Below are positions 1 through 8,249 of a stretch of DNA of 37,436 bases, piece after piece. The position numbers were made by a program, and so were the translations under genes. The stretch covers positions 1 through 37,436 of the forward strand of contig JADFYY010000008.1 in assembly GCA_015232825.1 (NCBI GenBank), read 5' to 3'. The DNA comes from Magnetococcales bacterium (lineage in GTDB: Bacteria > Pseudomonadota > Magnetococcia > Magnetococcales > Magnetaquicoccaceae). Position 1 is the first letter of the stretch, and every line of letters starts with the position of its first letter. Under the pieces are notes generated by a model. It did no database searches. It was not told the origin of the DNA and saw only the letters and a list, made by a program, of their open reading frames with translations.

Positions 1-9
1 CCCACTCAA

Positions 10-145
10 GGGACAGTTCAAAAAAAAGCGATGTGAAAAACGCCTTTTTAAAGGGTGATTTTATGGGGTTTGTGCGGGGTGAAAATGGGAGATTGGAACC
101 AGAAAAGATTGTGGCTTGTTGTGCGATGTTTTTTTCAACTGTCCC
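10..145. repeat. Short imperfect inverted repeat, possible MITE or REP-like remnant
   Basis: GGGACAGTT followed by an A-run at 10-27 is repeated in inverted orientation at 129-145 (T-run, then AACTGTCCC). Further TGTCCC and GGACAGTTC copies lie at about 151-156 and 177-186. The 100 bp between the arms has no convincing gene. The layout resembles the GGGACAGTT/AGTGTCCC ends that flank small mobile or REP-like elements in many proteobacteria. No transposase is present, and the element may extend past the window edge. The rest of 1-205 shows nothing else I can name. Confidence 0.4.
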
Positions 146-205
146 GCTAGTGTCCCATTGGGAAAAGACAAAATCAGGACAGTTCGTCTAACTCATTGAT
201 TTAAT

Positions 206-292
206 TGGTGCCCACATCCGGAATCGAACCGGAACGACCTTACGGTCAGCGGATTTTAAGTCCGCTGCGTCTACCTGTTCCGCCACATGGGC
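206..292 (-). tRNA. tRNA-Leu (anticodon UAA)
   Basis: The minus strand folds as a long-variable-arm tRNA. It has a 7-bp acceptor stem (GCCCATG with its partner), a GCGGA/TCCGC anticodon stem around the loop CTTAAAA (anticodon TAA), a variable arm, a GGTTCGATTCC T-arm and an encoded 3' CCA at 206-208. The length of 87 nt and the long variable arm fit a leucine tRNA. It starts 14 nt after the stop codon of the JAMM peptidase gene and may be cotranscribed with it. Confidence 0.95.
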
Positions 293-306
293 TTTGATAC
301 ACCATT

Positions 307-708
307 TTAATCACAAATCACCAGTTCTTGCACCTCAAAACGACCTTCACGCAATAAAAATCCATTGATCTCCAACCGTCCTTCCGTATCCATGGCTACA
401 ATGAGCGTTAAAGCCTCAGGATAGTTGGTTTGTTCTAGATCATAAGCCGATGGGGTGGCTGGTCCGTTGGGATGGCTGTGATAGATGGCCACAACCTCTT
501 GACCCTGCATCCGCATTTTCCGAAACAGCTCGATCTGCTCAGCAGGATCCGCTAAAAAACGATGCGAATCTCCTTCCACATTGGTCAGTGAATGCCATCC
601 ACGCACCTCCTCTCCCACACCAGTCAACACCCCGACACACTCTCGTGGATGGGTGCGTTGCGCGTGAGCAAGCATTTTGTTGACAAAAATACGCGGGATC
701 ACCCACAT
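307..708 (-). CDS. JAMM/Mov34 (M67 family) metallopeptidase
   Basis: This 133-aa protein carries the complete JAMM zinc-protease signature: Glu23 in the PREC segment, His77-x-His79, Ser87 and Asp90 (H-x-H-x10-D). Bacterial members of this size cleave ubiquitin-like sulfur-carrier proteins or small C-terminal extensions, often in cysteine or thiamine synthesis. No ThiS/MoaD-like or ThiF-like gene is nearby, so the substrate is unknown. The start MWVIPR fits the family's usual beginning, although no strong ribosome-binding site precedes it. The promoter just upstream on the minus strand (750-778) drives it, divergently from the WGR/MBL pair. tRNA-Leu follows 14 nt downstream. Confidence 0.88.
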   Translation of the reverse strand: MWVIPRIFVNKMLAHAQRTHPRECVGVLTGVGEEVRGWHSLTNVEGDSHRFLADPAEQIELFRKMRMQGQEVVAIYHSHPNGPATPSAYDLEQTNYPEALTLIVAMDTEGRLEINGFLLREGRFEVQELVICD

Positions 709-749
709 CGTTCAATTTTCACACGGTTTAAGGAGGAGCAATTGGTTCA

Positions 750-778
750 ATTATAGTGTATCCTATTCACAATAGCAA
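750..778 (-). promoter_or_regulatory. Sigma-70-type promoter for the JAMM peptidase gene
   Basis: On the minus strand TTGCTA (778-773) and a perfect TATAAT (755-750) are separated by exactly 17 bp. The predicted start near 743 gives a leader of about 35 nt. Its -35 box lies one base from that of the opposing promoter at 766-794. Confidence 0.6.
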
Positions 779-794
779 CCTCGACCGCTATTAT
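766..794 (+). promoter_or_regulatory. Sigma-70-type promoter for the WGR/MBL pair
   Basis: TTCACA (766-771), a 17-bp spacer and TATTAT (789-794) each differ from consensus by one base per box. Transcription would start near 801, about 40 nt before the WGR gene start. The element interleaves with the divergent promoter at 750-778, so the two polymerases should exclude each other. Confidence 0.55.
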
Positions 795-841
795 ATCGTT
801 CGTGTTGCGCAAATTCACGGATTATTGATTGGAACTTTTGA

Positions 842-1126
842 ATGAAGGTTTATCTACAACGACCCAGCTCGACCAATGGGGCGGTCCTGTTCTACTCTCT
901 GCAGATTCAGCGGGATCTGCTGGGACGTTGGCACGTGATCCGCGAATGGGGACGCTCTGGCTCACCAGGAACCCTGCGTCAAACCCCTTACGACGCCTAT
1001 GAAGTGGCCATGGAAGCGATGCTTAACGTGGAATCTCAACTGCTGGACAAGGGCTATCAAGCAATGATGCGGGAAGGAATGAACTCTACTTTGGCAGGTC
1101 TGCTCTCACAAGGAAATCACGGATGA
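842..1126 (+). CDS. Small stand-alone WGR-domain protein
   Basis: This 94-aa protein consists almost entirely of one WGR domain: N-terminal beta strands with LQIQRDLLGRW, then the defining EWGRSGSPG segment and a helical end. WGR domains are nucleic-acid-binding modules best known from PARP proteins and from MolR-like bacterial proteins. Stand-alone versions are common in proteobacteria but their function is not established. Its stop codon overlaps the start of the MBL hydrolase gene by 4 bases (ATGA at 1123-1126), so the two are translationally coupled. The ATG at 842 is preceded by a weak GGAA and by the promoter at 766-794. Confidence 0.8.
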   Translation: MKVYLQRPSSTNGAVLFYSLQIQRDLLGRWHVIREWGRSGSPGTLRQTPYDAYEVAMEAMLNVESQLLDKGYQAMMREGMNSTLAGLLSQGNHG

Positions 1127-1749
1127 CACACATTCATGAAATTTTGGAAACCGGCGCGCTCCAAGTTAATTGTCAGATTTTGGGGAATCTATCTAAAGGA
1201 GAGGCCATTGTGGTGGATCCAGGTGGTGAGGCCCACAAGATCCTACAACGGCTTCAGATTTTGGGGCTCAAGCTGACCCATATCATCGCCACTCATGGCC
1301 ATTTTGATCACATCGGCGGCGTGGCCGAACTCAAACAGGCGAGTGGTTGTCCATTCTGGATCCATGAGGCCGACCGTAAATTCGTCGAAGGCGCGGCCAA
1401 GCATGCCGCATTATGGGGACTCCCCTTTGGTGCGGTTCCAACCATTGATCGTACCCTCAGCGATCATGAGATTCTGGAAGTCGCCGGGTTGCGCTTGGAG
1501 GTGATCCATACCCCCGGTCATACCCCCGGTGGTGTCTGTCTGCGTTGGGAAGATGGACTCTTAGTCGGGGATACCCTGTTTGCTGGCTCCATCGGTCGTA
1601 CCGACTTGCCCGGCGGTCATCATGCGACTTTGCTTAACTCTATTCACTCACGGCTGTTGGTTTTGGACGAAAAAATCCAATGCTTTCCAGGTCATGGCCC
1701 TGCCACAACCCTGGGTCGGGAACGTCGCAATAACCCCTTTCTTGATTAA
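1123..1749 (+). CDS. Metallo-beta-lactamase-fold hydrolase, glyoxalase II-like (YcbL type)
   Basis: This 208-aa protein has the full MBL metal site: His58-x-His60-x-Asp62-His63, His133, Asp150 and His191. Length and motif order match short glyoxalase II-like hydrolases of the YcbL group, which cleave S-lactoylglutathione or related thioesters; the C-terminal glutathione-binding domain of true GloB is absent. It is coupled to the WGR gene by a 4-base overlap. Its stop lies only 15 bp from the stop of the convergent chemoreceptor gene, with no clear hairpin between them. The exact substrate cannot be read from the sequence. Confidence 0.85.
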   Translation: MTHIHEILETGALQVNCQILGNLSKGEAIVVDPGGEAHKILQRLQILGLKLTHIIATHGHFDHIGGVAELKQASGCPFWIHEADRKFVEGAAKHAALWGLPFGAVPTIDRTLSDHEILEVAGLRLEVIHTPGHTPGGVCLRWEDGLLVGDTLFAGSIGRTDLPGGHHATLLNSIHSRLLVLDEKIQCFPGHGPATTLGRERRNNPFLD

Positions 1750-1764
1750 ATCGCGGCCATCTTT

Positions 1765-4203
1765 TCAGCCGGTTGTTTGTGTGGTGCTGGCGAGCAGATA
1801 GAGTTCATCCAGTTTGACAAACAGTCGGCTGCGTACTTCATTGAGCAACGCATATTTTTCAAAGGCCGCTTCCATTTGGGTCTGTCGAGCCAACACGTGG
1901 GCTTCCTGGCCAACGCGATGAATCTCCTCATGCACCACGCCGAGTTCCTTGAAAACGGTCGTGTCGCCAAAAAGAGTCTTGCCTTCACTGTGAAACCATT
2001 TGCCGAAAGCGCATTCAAAGTGACTGCTGACCTCCTGTTCGTTCATTTGAACACCACCGCGAATGTCTTGACTGAGATTGGCCAGCCATTTCAAGTGAAG
2101 ATACTTGACCTTCTGTACATCAAAAGGTGGCTGGCTGATTATCAACCCCTTCACAGCAGAATCCATCGACTGACTGGTATTCTGAATGACCTCAGTCAGC
2201 ATGATCGATTGTCCAATCCAGCCGTTCATGTAGCGAATGCGGTCCAAGGTCTGCACCCCGCGTTTTTGAACCTCAGCCGAAGAGAATAAAATCCCCTGAC
2301 CAGATTCCAGTACCTTGACAACACGCTCATGCGCCTCCTGGCCGTCCACCGCCAATTCTCCAGCCGCCCCTGCGGCCTGCGTGACCAATTGGGCAATTTT
2401 ATTGGTACTTTGGGCCGCTTCGAAGGCAGAACGTGAGACCTCTTGCGAGGCAACACCAATCTCTTTGGCGTTGCGAGTCACTTCATCCGCTGCAGATTTC
2501 AGTCCCTCCATGGAGGTGGAGATTTGTGTGACCATCCGACTTTGCTCATTGACAGCCACCGAAATTTCCCAATTGGAGGCGTTGATCCGATCAAATCCAC
2601 CGGTGACCCCTTGAACCGCTTCCATGGCACTGCGCGAATGCAGTTGAATCTCATCCACCATGCGAGAAATTCCAGAAGTGGCGGCTGCAGTCTGACGGGC
2701 CAGATCCTTGACCTCTCCAGCTACCACCGCAAACCCAGCTCCAACACTTCCAGCACCAGCGGCTTCGATGGCCGCATTTAAAGAGAGCATGTTGGTTTGC
2801 TCGGCAATGCTGTTGATGATTTCCACGACCTTGCCAATCTCCAAGGCTGAGGCGACCAGTTTGGTCATGATATCATTGTTCTCTTGCACCATCCGCATGG
2901 CGGACGAGGTTTCGTTATTGGCGTGTTCACACCGCTGCCGCACCCCATCAAAAGAGTGGGTTAACTCCTGAATGAAGTTTGAAACCGTATGGACATTCTC
3001 CTGAACCTGGGTAAGATTGCAATTGACCCCCTCAATGTTGGCACTCATCTGCTCCGCAGCCGAGGCCACTGAATTGACATTGCCGCTGGCGTTTTCCCCT
3101 TCACTGGCCACGGATCGGATATTATTTGACAACTGCTCCACTCCAGACCGAACTCCCGAAATATTGTTCGAAGTCTGTTCAATCAGTGTCACCAAAGCCC
3201 GTGTTTCCGAATCAACCCGGTCATTTTCAGCAACCGTCTTGTGCGCCATCTCTTCGATCAGGGCCGAATCTCGCGATAGATTTTCGGATGACCCCGATAA
3301 TGCCGTTGAAATGGCCGATGCCGTTTCTGATTGCAGACGAACCAAACCTACAGTTTTGGCAAGACCTTCTACCATCTCGTTGATATGAATCGCCATTTCA
3401 TCGATTTCATCTCGATTGCTAGAGATCTGAACGCGCTCCATTAAATTGCCCTTCGAAATGCCATTTACCGCTTGCATAATGCGTTGAAGCGGCTTTAAGA
3501 TTCCAAGGGTGACGCCCCTTTGCACGAGAATAATTACGAGCAGGCCAACCACAAGTACGCTTCCCATGACCAGCATGGTTTGTCGAATCAAGGTGCTGCC
3601 TCTGATTTCTGCTTCATCGTGCGACGAGATCAACCTTTTGGAGATAGAGGTCTCTTCTCTGGTGAAATCGCGGATCAAAGGTTTGAGTCTCGTGATTAGA
3701 TCCTGCAGACCAGCAGGAATTTGCGCGACAAAAATCAGATACCCCCGATGGGCCTTCGTGTGAAAGATCGGCCCATAGGCAACCAAAAGAGTATCGACCA
3801 CGACAAATTGTGCCTTGCCAATTTGGATGGGTGTCTTGGTTAGAACCTCGTCCAAACCCTTTGGCAACGCACCTCCCTGCGGAAAAAGCGGTTTTTTGTT
3901 CAGCCCCGTGATGATCATATCTGTCAGGCCCAAAGGCCGTAAATCTTTCATCAGAGATTGCGCCTGATTGGGGTCATTGGCTTCCAATCCCCGTAAGGCG
4001 TCCGCTGGACCCAATGTCGAAAGCAGTATCTCCAGTTCAATGGTCATTTGCCGACCTTCCATCAGCATCTGACGAATCATTTCGTCATCGTGGGTTTCAT
4101 CGGCATGCCGCATGAGTACGGAAAATAATATTCCCCCCATGACAAAGAAGATGCCTATTAATACGGCGGTTGGCAGTACAATAGTCTTCGTTTTAATGCC
4201 CAT
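1765..4203 (-). CDS. Methyl-accepting chemotaxis protein with C-terminal CZB zinc-sensing domain
   Basis: This 812-aa chemoreceptor has TM1 at about 8-30, a periplasmic sensor at 31-206, TM2 at about 207-227, a HAMP segment, then a long cytoplasmic signalling coiled coil. The conserved hairpin tip reads [21 protein letters not shown]. The last 120 residues form a chemoreceptor zinc-binding (CZB) domain: YLHLKW, then HFECAFGKWF, then HEEIH, giving the usual three His and one Cys ligand. CZB domains bind zinc and can sense oxidants such as hypochlorous acid through the Cys. GAGAGGGAT precedes the ATG. It lies 23 nt downstream of the cyclase/cold-shock gene and probably ends that transcript. No che genes are in the window. 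Confidence 0.93.
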   Translation of the reverse strand: MGIKTKTIVLPTAVLIGIFFVMGGILFSVLMRHADETHDDEMIRQMLMEGRQMTIELEILLSTLGPADALRGLEANDPNQAQSLMKDLRPLGLTDMIITGLNKKPLFPQGGALPKGLDEVLTKTPIQIGKAQFVVVDTLLVAYGPIFHTKAHRGYLIFVAQIPAGLQDLITRLKPLIRDFTREETSISKRLISSHDEAEIRGSTLIRQTMLVMGSVLVVGLLVIILVQRGVTLGILKPLQRIMQAVNGISKGNLMERVQISSNRDEIDEMAIHINEMVEGLAKTVGLVRLQSETASAISTALSGSSENLSRDSALIEEMAHKTVAENDRVDSETRALVTLIEQTSNNISGVRSGVEQLSNNIRSVASEGENASGNVNSVASAAEQMSANIEGVNCNLTQVQENVHTVSNFIQELTHSFDGVRQRCEHANNETSSAMRMVQENNDIMTKLVASALEIGKVVEIINSIAEQTNMLSLNAAIEAAGAGSVGAGFAVVAGEVKDLARQTAAATSGISRMVDEIQLHSRSAMEAVQGVTGGFDRINASNWEISVAVNEQSRMVTQISTSMEGLKSAADEVTRNAKEIGVASQEVSRSAFEAAQSTNKIAQLVTQAAGAAGELAVDGQEAHERVVKVLESGQGILFSSAEVQKRGVQTLDRIRYMNGWIGQSIMLTEVIQNTSQSMDSAVKGLIISQPPFDVQKVKYLHLKWLANLSQDIRGGVQMNEQEVSSHFECAFGKWFHSEGKTLFGDTTVFKELGVVHEEIHRVGQEAHVLARQTQMEAAFEKYALLNEVRSRLFVKLDELYLLASTTQTTG

Positions 4204-4226
4204 TCATCCCTCTCTGAATGTTCGAT

Positions 4227-5585
4227 TTATAAATCTAAACCTTTCTTTTTAATCAATCGGACGGTGTTGGCCCGATAGGTTTCATTTCGACCTGGATAAA
4301 CTTCAAATTCAATATGATCACCGGGTGCGGGTGGGTGTTCTGGATCGGTTAGTTCGGATACGTGAATATAGATGCTGTTGCGTTTGCACTTGGCAAAACC
4401 ATACCCCTTTTCAGGAAAATAAACCGTCATCAAGGCTTGTTCCACCGCTCCAATGACGAGATTCTCGCCAATATCGGCTTGTTGAACCGTTGCTTCTCCT
4501 GGGCGAGTGACCTGCAGGGCAACCAAACCTTCTGTTTCTGATCCAGAACTGGCGGTAAACTCCACGATATCATCAAGGGTTAGTTTATCATAGTGTACTT
4601 CTTGTGGCAGAACAAAAAAGCGGACCAGTTTGGCATCATGATCCCGTATGGTGATGAATCCAGCCCCTTCTTCGGTGCAAGATTCCACCCGACCCTGAAA
4701 GCGACTGCCCAAAACCAGTACAGAACAGGCTTGAGGTCGCCCCTCCTTGCCGGGCTTGACAATAAAGCGGACATGGTCATTCTCAAGGACTGGGACTTGA
4801 TGAATAACATATGTCATGTGAAAATAAATTTCCTGATACTCCTGATTCTCGGCATAGTATTGGATAAAGCCAAACCCTCGCTCTTTTTTGAAGGCGGAGA
4901 CCTTGCCAAAAAAGTTTTTCCCTTGGAATAGTTCTTCTTCGGTGGATGGCTTGGTGGGTTCGATGGGAAAGGTCGTGAGGTATTCGCCTGGATTGCCTTG
5001 CCAATGAACCGCATAGCGTTTGATTGGCGTGGAGGTGTTCACAATGCGCAAGGGTGGCATTTCTTGGAAGTAATCCAGACAAAAACGGTCTAGGAGTTCC
5101 CCGGCCTTGGAATGGATCGGAAATTCGGTTGCAAGCAGTGGGTCTGGGTGGTGAAAGAGAATGGCATGTCCTCTGGCCTGTTCGCTTAACGCTAAAGCCA
5201 CATCGTTCACGGTTCCCAGACAATCCATCCGCTTGCCATTTGAAAGTTGGAGCAGGTGAACTCGACCTGTGGCAAGGCCGATGCCACAGGAGAGGCCAGA
5301 GGTGGAGTGGCGGCGTTTTTCTAACAGGAGTTCCTGTAGATTGATGGCAGCCTGGACTCCATCCTTGGGTGAGGAAAAAGAACACAGGATGCCAGACGCC
5401 AAAGTTTTTATGAATTCACCATGGCACTGCTCGGCAACAGTGACCGCAGAAGCGTAGAATTCGATAAAAAGATTAACCCAATCGGCATCCGGTTGTGTCG
5501 TCTTATATTGATCGGCGTTATGAATTCTGGCGTACAGAAGGGTTCTGACGGCAGGTTCTTTTTCCGCATTTTGGATGAAAGTCAC
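4227..5585 (-). CDS. Degenerate class III nucleotide-cyclase domain fused to three cold-shock domains
   Basis: The 452-aa product combines an N-terminal cyclase-like domain (about 12-185) with three cold-shock/S1-like OB folds. Cyclase features are a strand at 15-22, the [11 protein letters not shown] segment at 60-70, [10 protein letters not shown] at 101-110 and [14 protein letters not shown] at 124-137. The two metal-binding aspartates appear lost: Arg20 sits where the first is expected and Ser64 where the GD motif is expected, so cyclase activity is unlikely. The OB folds are CSD1 (about 225-292, GFGFI and IYFHM), CSD2 (about 296-360, GAGFITI) and CSD3 (about 383-446, GYGFAK and IYIHVSEL). 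It starts with GTG and overlaps the cyclophilin stop by 4 bases. Probably a nucleotide-gated RNA-binding regulator; the function is inference. Confidence 0.75.
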   Translation of the reverse strand: MTFIQNAEKEPAVRTLLYARIHNADQYKTTQPDADWVNLFIEFYASAVTVAEQCHGEFIKTLASGILCSFSSPKDGVQAAINLQELLLEKRRHSTSGLSCGIGLATGRVHLLQLSNGKRMDCLGTVNDVALALSEQARGHAILFHHPDPLLATEFPIHSKAGELLDRFCLDYFQEMPPLRIVNTSTPIKRYAVHWQGNPGEYLTTFPIEPTKPSTEEELFQGKNFFGKVSAFKKERGFGFIQYYAENQEYQEIYFHMTYVIHQVPVLENDHVRFIVKPGKEGRPQACSVLVLGSRFQGRVESCTEEGAGFITIRDHDAKLVRFFVLPQEVHYDKLTLDDIVEFTASSGSETEGLVALQVTRPGEATVQQADIGENLVIGAVEQALMTVYFPEKGYGFAKCKRNSIYIHVSELTDPEHPPAPGDHIEFEVYPGRNETYRANTVRLIKKKGLDL

Positions 5586-6166
5586 GTGCGACTTGCCTTA
5601 ATGATCGTGACCGCCTCCATTGGGACATCGCCATGACCTTTGCGGTTGCCGGTTTTTACTTGAGCGATTTTGTCCACCACTTCCATCCCGGATGTTACCC
5701 GACCGAAGACCGCATAGCCAAAATCACGTTTGCCGTTGTTCAGGAAGGCATTGTCTGCCAGATTGATGAAAAATTGCGAGGTCGCGCTGTCCACCACCTG
5801 GGTACGTGCCATGGCCAGCGTCCCACGGCTGTTGAGCAGACCGTTATCCGCTTCATTTTTAATGGGATCTTTGTTGGGTTTTTCCTGCATGTCCGGGGTC
5901 ATGCCACCACCTTGAATCATGAAGCCAGGAATGACCCGATGGAAAATGAGTCCATCATAAAAACCGGAGTCTACATAGCTTAGAAAATTTTTGACGGTGA
6001 TGGGTGCTTTTTTTTCATCGAGTTCAATGACAATGTCGCCATGATTTGTAGTCAGGGTCACCATAGGGTTGGCTCCAGTTTTTTTGGTTACGGGGTCAGC
6101 CGCAAAGGAGGTACTGACCGCCAAGGTTAAGAAAAATAGAAAAGTATAAAGAAAACGACGAGTCAT
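5582..6166 (-). CDS. Periplasmic cyclophilin-type peptidyl-prolyl isomerase
   Basis: From the ATG at 6166 this encodes 194 aa: a signal peptide (MTRRF start, hydrophobic core, cut near Ala22-Ala23) and a compact bacterial cyclophilin. [13 protein letters not shown] carries the catalytic Arg77 and Gln85, and [13 protein letters not shown] is the second active-site strand. The enzyme speeds cis-trans isomerisation at proline and should act in the periplasm (PpiA-like). The reading frame is open upstream to 6283, but that start lies inside thyX and would bury the signal peptide. AAGGAT sits about 9 nt before 6166. The stop overlaps the GTG start of the next gene. Confidence 0.93.
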   Translation of the reverse strand: MTRRFLYTFLFFLTLAVSTSFAADPVTKKTGANPMVTLTTNHGDIVIELDEKKAPITVKNFLSYVDSGFYDGLIFHRVIPGFMIQGGGMTPDMQEKPNKDPIKNEADNGLLNSRGTLAMARTQVVDSATSQFFINLADNAFLNNGKRDFGYAVFGRVTSGMEVVDKIAQVKTGNRKGHGDVPMEAVTIIKASRT

Positions 6167-6269
6167 GGTCAATGGATCCTTTTTGGGTGATGCTTTGTTG
6201 ATTGAGAATCGATCCTCTCTATAAAAACCGAGAACGGGCTTGGAATGCAAGGTTTTGAAGATAAGGGTA

Positions 6270-7091
6270 TCAACTTGACTCACGCAACACGCGCTCCATG
6301 GTTTCGGCTAGCAGGGGGAGCTTGTGGCGAAACATCTCAAAGGCGGCGTCGGCATACTGGCGTATTTCGTATTGGGCGTCGGGTTTACGCCGCAAATTGA
6401 AAAAGTTCATCAAAGAGCGAAAATTGATGGTCCAGTAGAGATCCGAATAGGTGGAAACCGGCATGGCATTGCGTAACAGTTCCCTAGCGCGGGCTCGATA
6501 GGGATTTTTGCCTCCCTTGATGACTGGGATGGTGCCTGCCTCTTCGGCTTGTTGAATGCGTTGGCAGATGGCGTTGTACTCTTCTTGATAAAAAAGATGC
6601 AAACCATTCATCCGTGCTTCATAGCGTTCCAGAAGATCGGGGGTCAGTACCTCGAAGCCATTGACGGTTAAGGCCTCGGAGTCCGGGACATAATAGGCGG
6701 TGATCGGTTCCCGGTAGCGTTGTGAGAATTCGTTATACGAACAGATGCGATGGCGCATCCATTGGCGCAACACAAAAATGGGTGCAATCACCCGCCAACG
6801 GAAGTGGACGGTTTCAAAAGGGGTGCCGTGATTTTTGGACAGCAATTGATACAACAGATTTTTTTCACGTTCACCACATTGGGAGACGTCGGTAATTCGC
6901 GAATTGGTGGTGGAGATGCGAGCGGTATTGATGATCGTGGCCTCATCGCCCCAACTCTCTTCCAGCTCTAAAAAACCGAACGAGCCAATGCGGCGGGTAT
7001 AAAGCGGATTGGCGTGACAACGGGTTTCGATTTCCGTCAGGAGTTCGCGGGTTCCAGCGTTGATGGGGGGGTCTTGCGTGGACTCGGTCAT
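6270..7091 (-). CDS. thyX: FAD-dependent thymidylate synthase ThyX
   Basis: This 273-aa protein contains the ThyX signature RHRxxSxNExSxRY as [14 protein letters not shown] at 113-126, plus FETVHFRWR upstream and a C-terminal region (NFFNLR, then [10 protein letters not shown]) typical of the family. ThyX makes dTMP from dUMP using methylene-tetrahydrofolate and FAD/NADPH, replacing ThyA. The ATG at 7091 follows AAGGAAAC at good spacing, only 9 nt after the aldo/keto reductase stop. A 103-bp gap separates it from the cyclophilin; I see no convincing promoter or terminator in that gap. Confidence 0.96.
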   Translation of the reverse strand: MTESTQDPPINAGTRELLTEIETRCHANPLYTRRIGSFGFLELEESWGDEATIINTARISTTNSRITDVSQCGEREKNLLYQLLSKNHGTPFETVHFRWRVIAPIFVLRQWMRHRICSYNEFSQRYREPITAYYVPDSEALTVNGFEVLTPDLLERYEARMNGLHLFYQEEYNAICQRIQQAEEAGTIPVIKGGKNPYRARARELLRNAMPVSTYSDLYWTINFRSLMNFFNLRRKPDAQYEIRQYADAAFEMFRHKLPLLAETMERVLRESS

Positions 7092-7100
7092 GATGTTTCC

Positions 7101-8249
7101 TTAAGTTTTTGTGCGTTGGTGAAACTCAAGCAGCAGTTCCATAATGGGCAAAGCCCGTGGACAACGGGGCAGACACTCCCCGCAGCGATTGCACACATCC
7201 AGTTTGGCTCCCGGAACCCATGGGTCAGCCGGGTGCATCATTCCATAACGATATCTGGCAAATAAATCCATGTTGAAGCAGTGAATCAAATGGAGCATGC
7301 GCAACACCTCTGGGATGTTGATCCCCTTGGGGCAGGGTTCACAGGCCAGACAATCGGTTCCGCAAGGCTGCAGTGGGGAGCCGGTTTCAACGATGGCCAG
7401 ACGGTGGGCGATCTCCTGTTCCCGTTTTCCCCAAAGGGGGGTCTCTTGTAGCCCATCGAGATGCAAAGGCAATTGTTCGGCTTCACTCAAGCCGATGCTC
7501 AAGGTATGAACGCGGGATTGGGAGAGGAGCCACCGTTCATTGAATTGGGCGGGGTGCAAAGGGGAGGTCAGGTTGTGGAGTGTTGCTGTGGGTTCATAGA
7601 GTCGTCCCCCTTTGTCGTTGGGAGAGATGATCAAAACGCCCATATCCAGGGCAGAGGCCAGCTCCACGGCGGCCCGGTTGGTGGTGCGAAAGCGGTAGTA
7701 GTGCAGATTGACAAAATCAAACAGCCCGGTGGCGATGAAGCGCAACAGCAAGGGTAATGGCGCGTGACTAGAGAATCCTACGGCACCAATCAACCCTTCA
7801 TCCTGGGCCTGACGAATGGCGGTCAGAACGCCACCCTTGGCTTGCAATGCTTTGAAGTGAGCCTCCTGATTCAGGCCGTGCAGAGCGAACAGGTCGATGT
7901 AAGAGGTCTGCAGGCGTTGCAAGGACTCTTCAATCCACAGGCGCATCTCTTTAGCCGTGGAGGCTGGAGAGGCCTTGGTCATGAGCCGATAGGAGTCGCG
8001 TGGTTGGTCAAGGGTTGATAAGACTTCTCCGAGCAATCGTTCGCTTTTGCCGTAGCCACGTGCGGTTTCAATCAAGTTGATGCCTGCGTTCAGGGCGGCG
8101 GTGACGATTTCATGAGTATTTTGTAGGCTGTCATCGGGCAAGTGGTCGTGGGGTGCATCCCAGCCATGCAACAGTCGCATGGTGCCTAGGGTAAGAATCG
8201 AAACCGGCATGCCGGTTTTGCCAAAGCGTCTTGTTTCCATAGGGATCAT
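7101..8249 (-). CDS. Aldo/keto reductase with C-terminal dicluster ferredoxin domain
   Basis: The 382-aa protein has an aldo/keto reductase barrel (about 5-265) followed by an iron-sulfur domain. Catalytic positions visible are Tyr66, Lys92 and His124; the usual acidic partner is Glu61 rather than Asp. The C-terminal part has two cysteine clusters, Cys296/300/303/306 and the ferredoxin-like Cys353/356/359/363 followed by Pro. Such AKR-ferredoxin fusions are widespread oxidoreductases of unknown substrate, probably passing electrons between NAD(P)H or a substrate and a 4Fe-4S carrier. The ATG overlaps the nnr stop (ATGA), and thyX follows after 9 nt. Confidence 0.88.
   Translation of the reverse strand: MIPMETRRFGKTGMPVSILTLGTMRLLHGWDAPHDHLPDDSLQNTHEIVTAALNAGINLIETARGYGKSERLLGEVLSTLDQPRDSYRLMTKASPASTAKEMRLWIEESLQRLQTSYIDLFALHGLNQEAHFKALQAKGGVLTAIRQAQDEGLIGAVGFSSHAPLPLLLRFIATGLFDFVNLHYYRFRTTNRAAVELASALDMGVLIISPNDKGGRLYEPTATLHNLTSPLHPAQFNERWLLSQSRVHTLSIGLSEAEQLPLHLDGLQETPLWGKREQEIAHRLAIVETGSPLQPCGTDCLACEPCPKGINIPEVLRMLHLIHCFNMDLFARYRYGMMHPADPWVPGAKLDVCNRCGECLPRCPRALPIMELLLEFHQRTKT

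Noticed and set aside
206-292. tRNA-Leu as an integration (att) site of a genomic island
   Set aside because: No integrase gene and no second copy of the tRNA 3' end are seen in the window.
6200-6260. Terminator between thyX and the cyclophilin gene
   Set aside because: Only a 3-bp stem near a T-run can be drawn, too weak to call.
6167-6283. N-terminal extension of the cyclophilin
   Set aside because: It overlaps thyX and would place 39 residues before a clear signal peptide; the ATG at 6166 has a ribosome-binding site.
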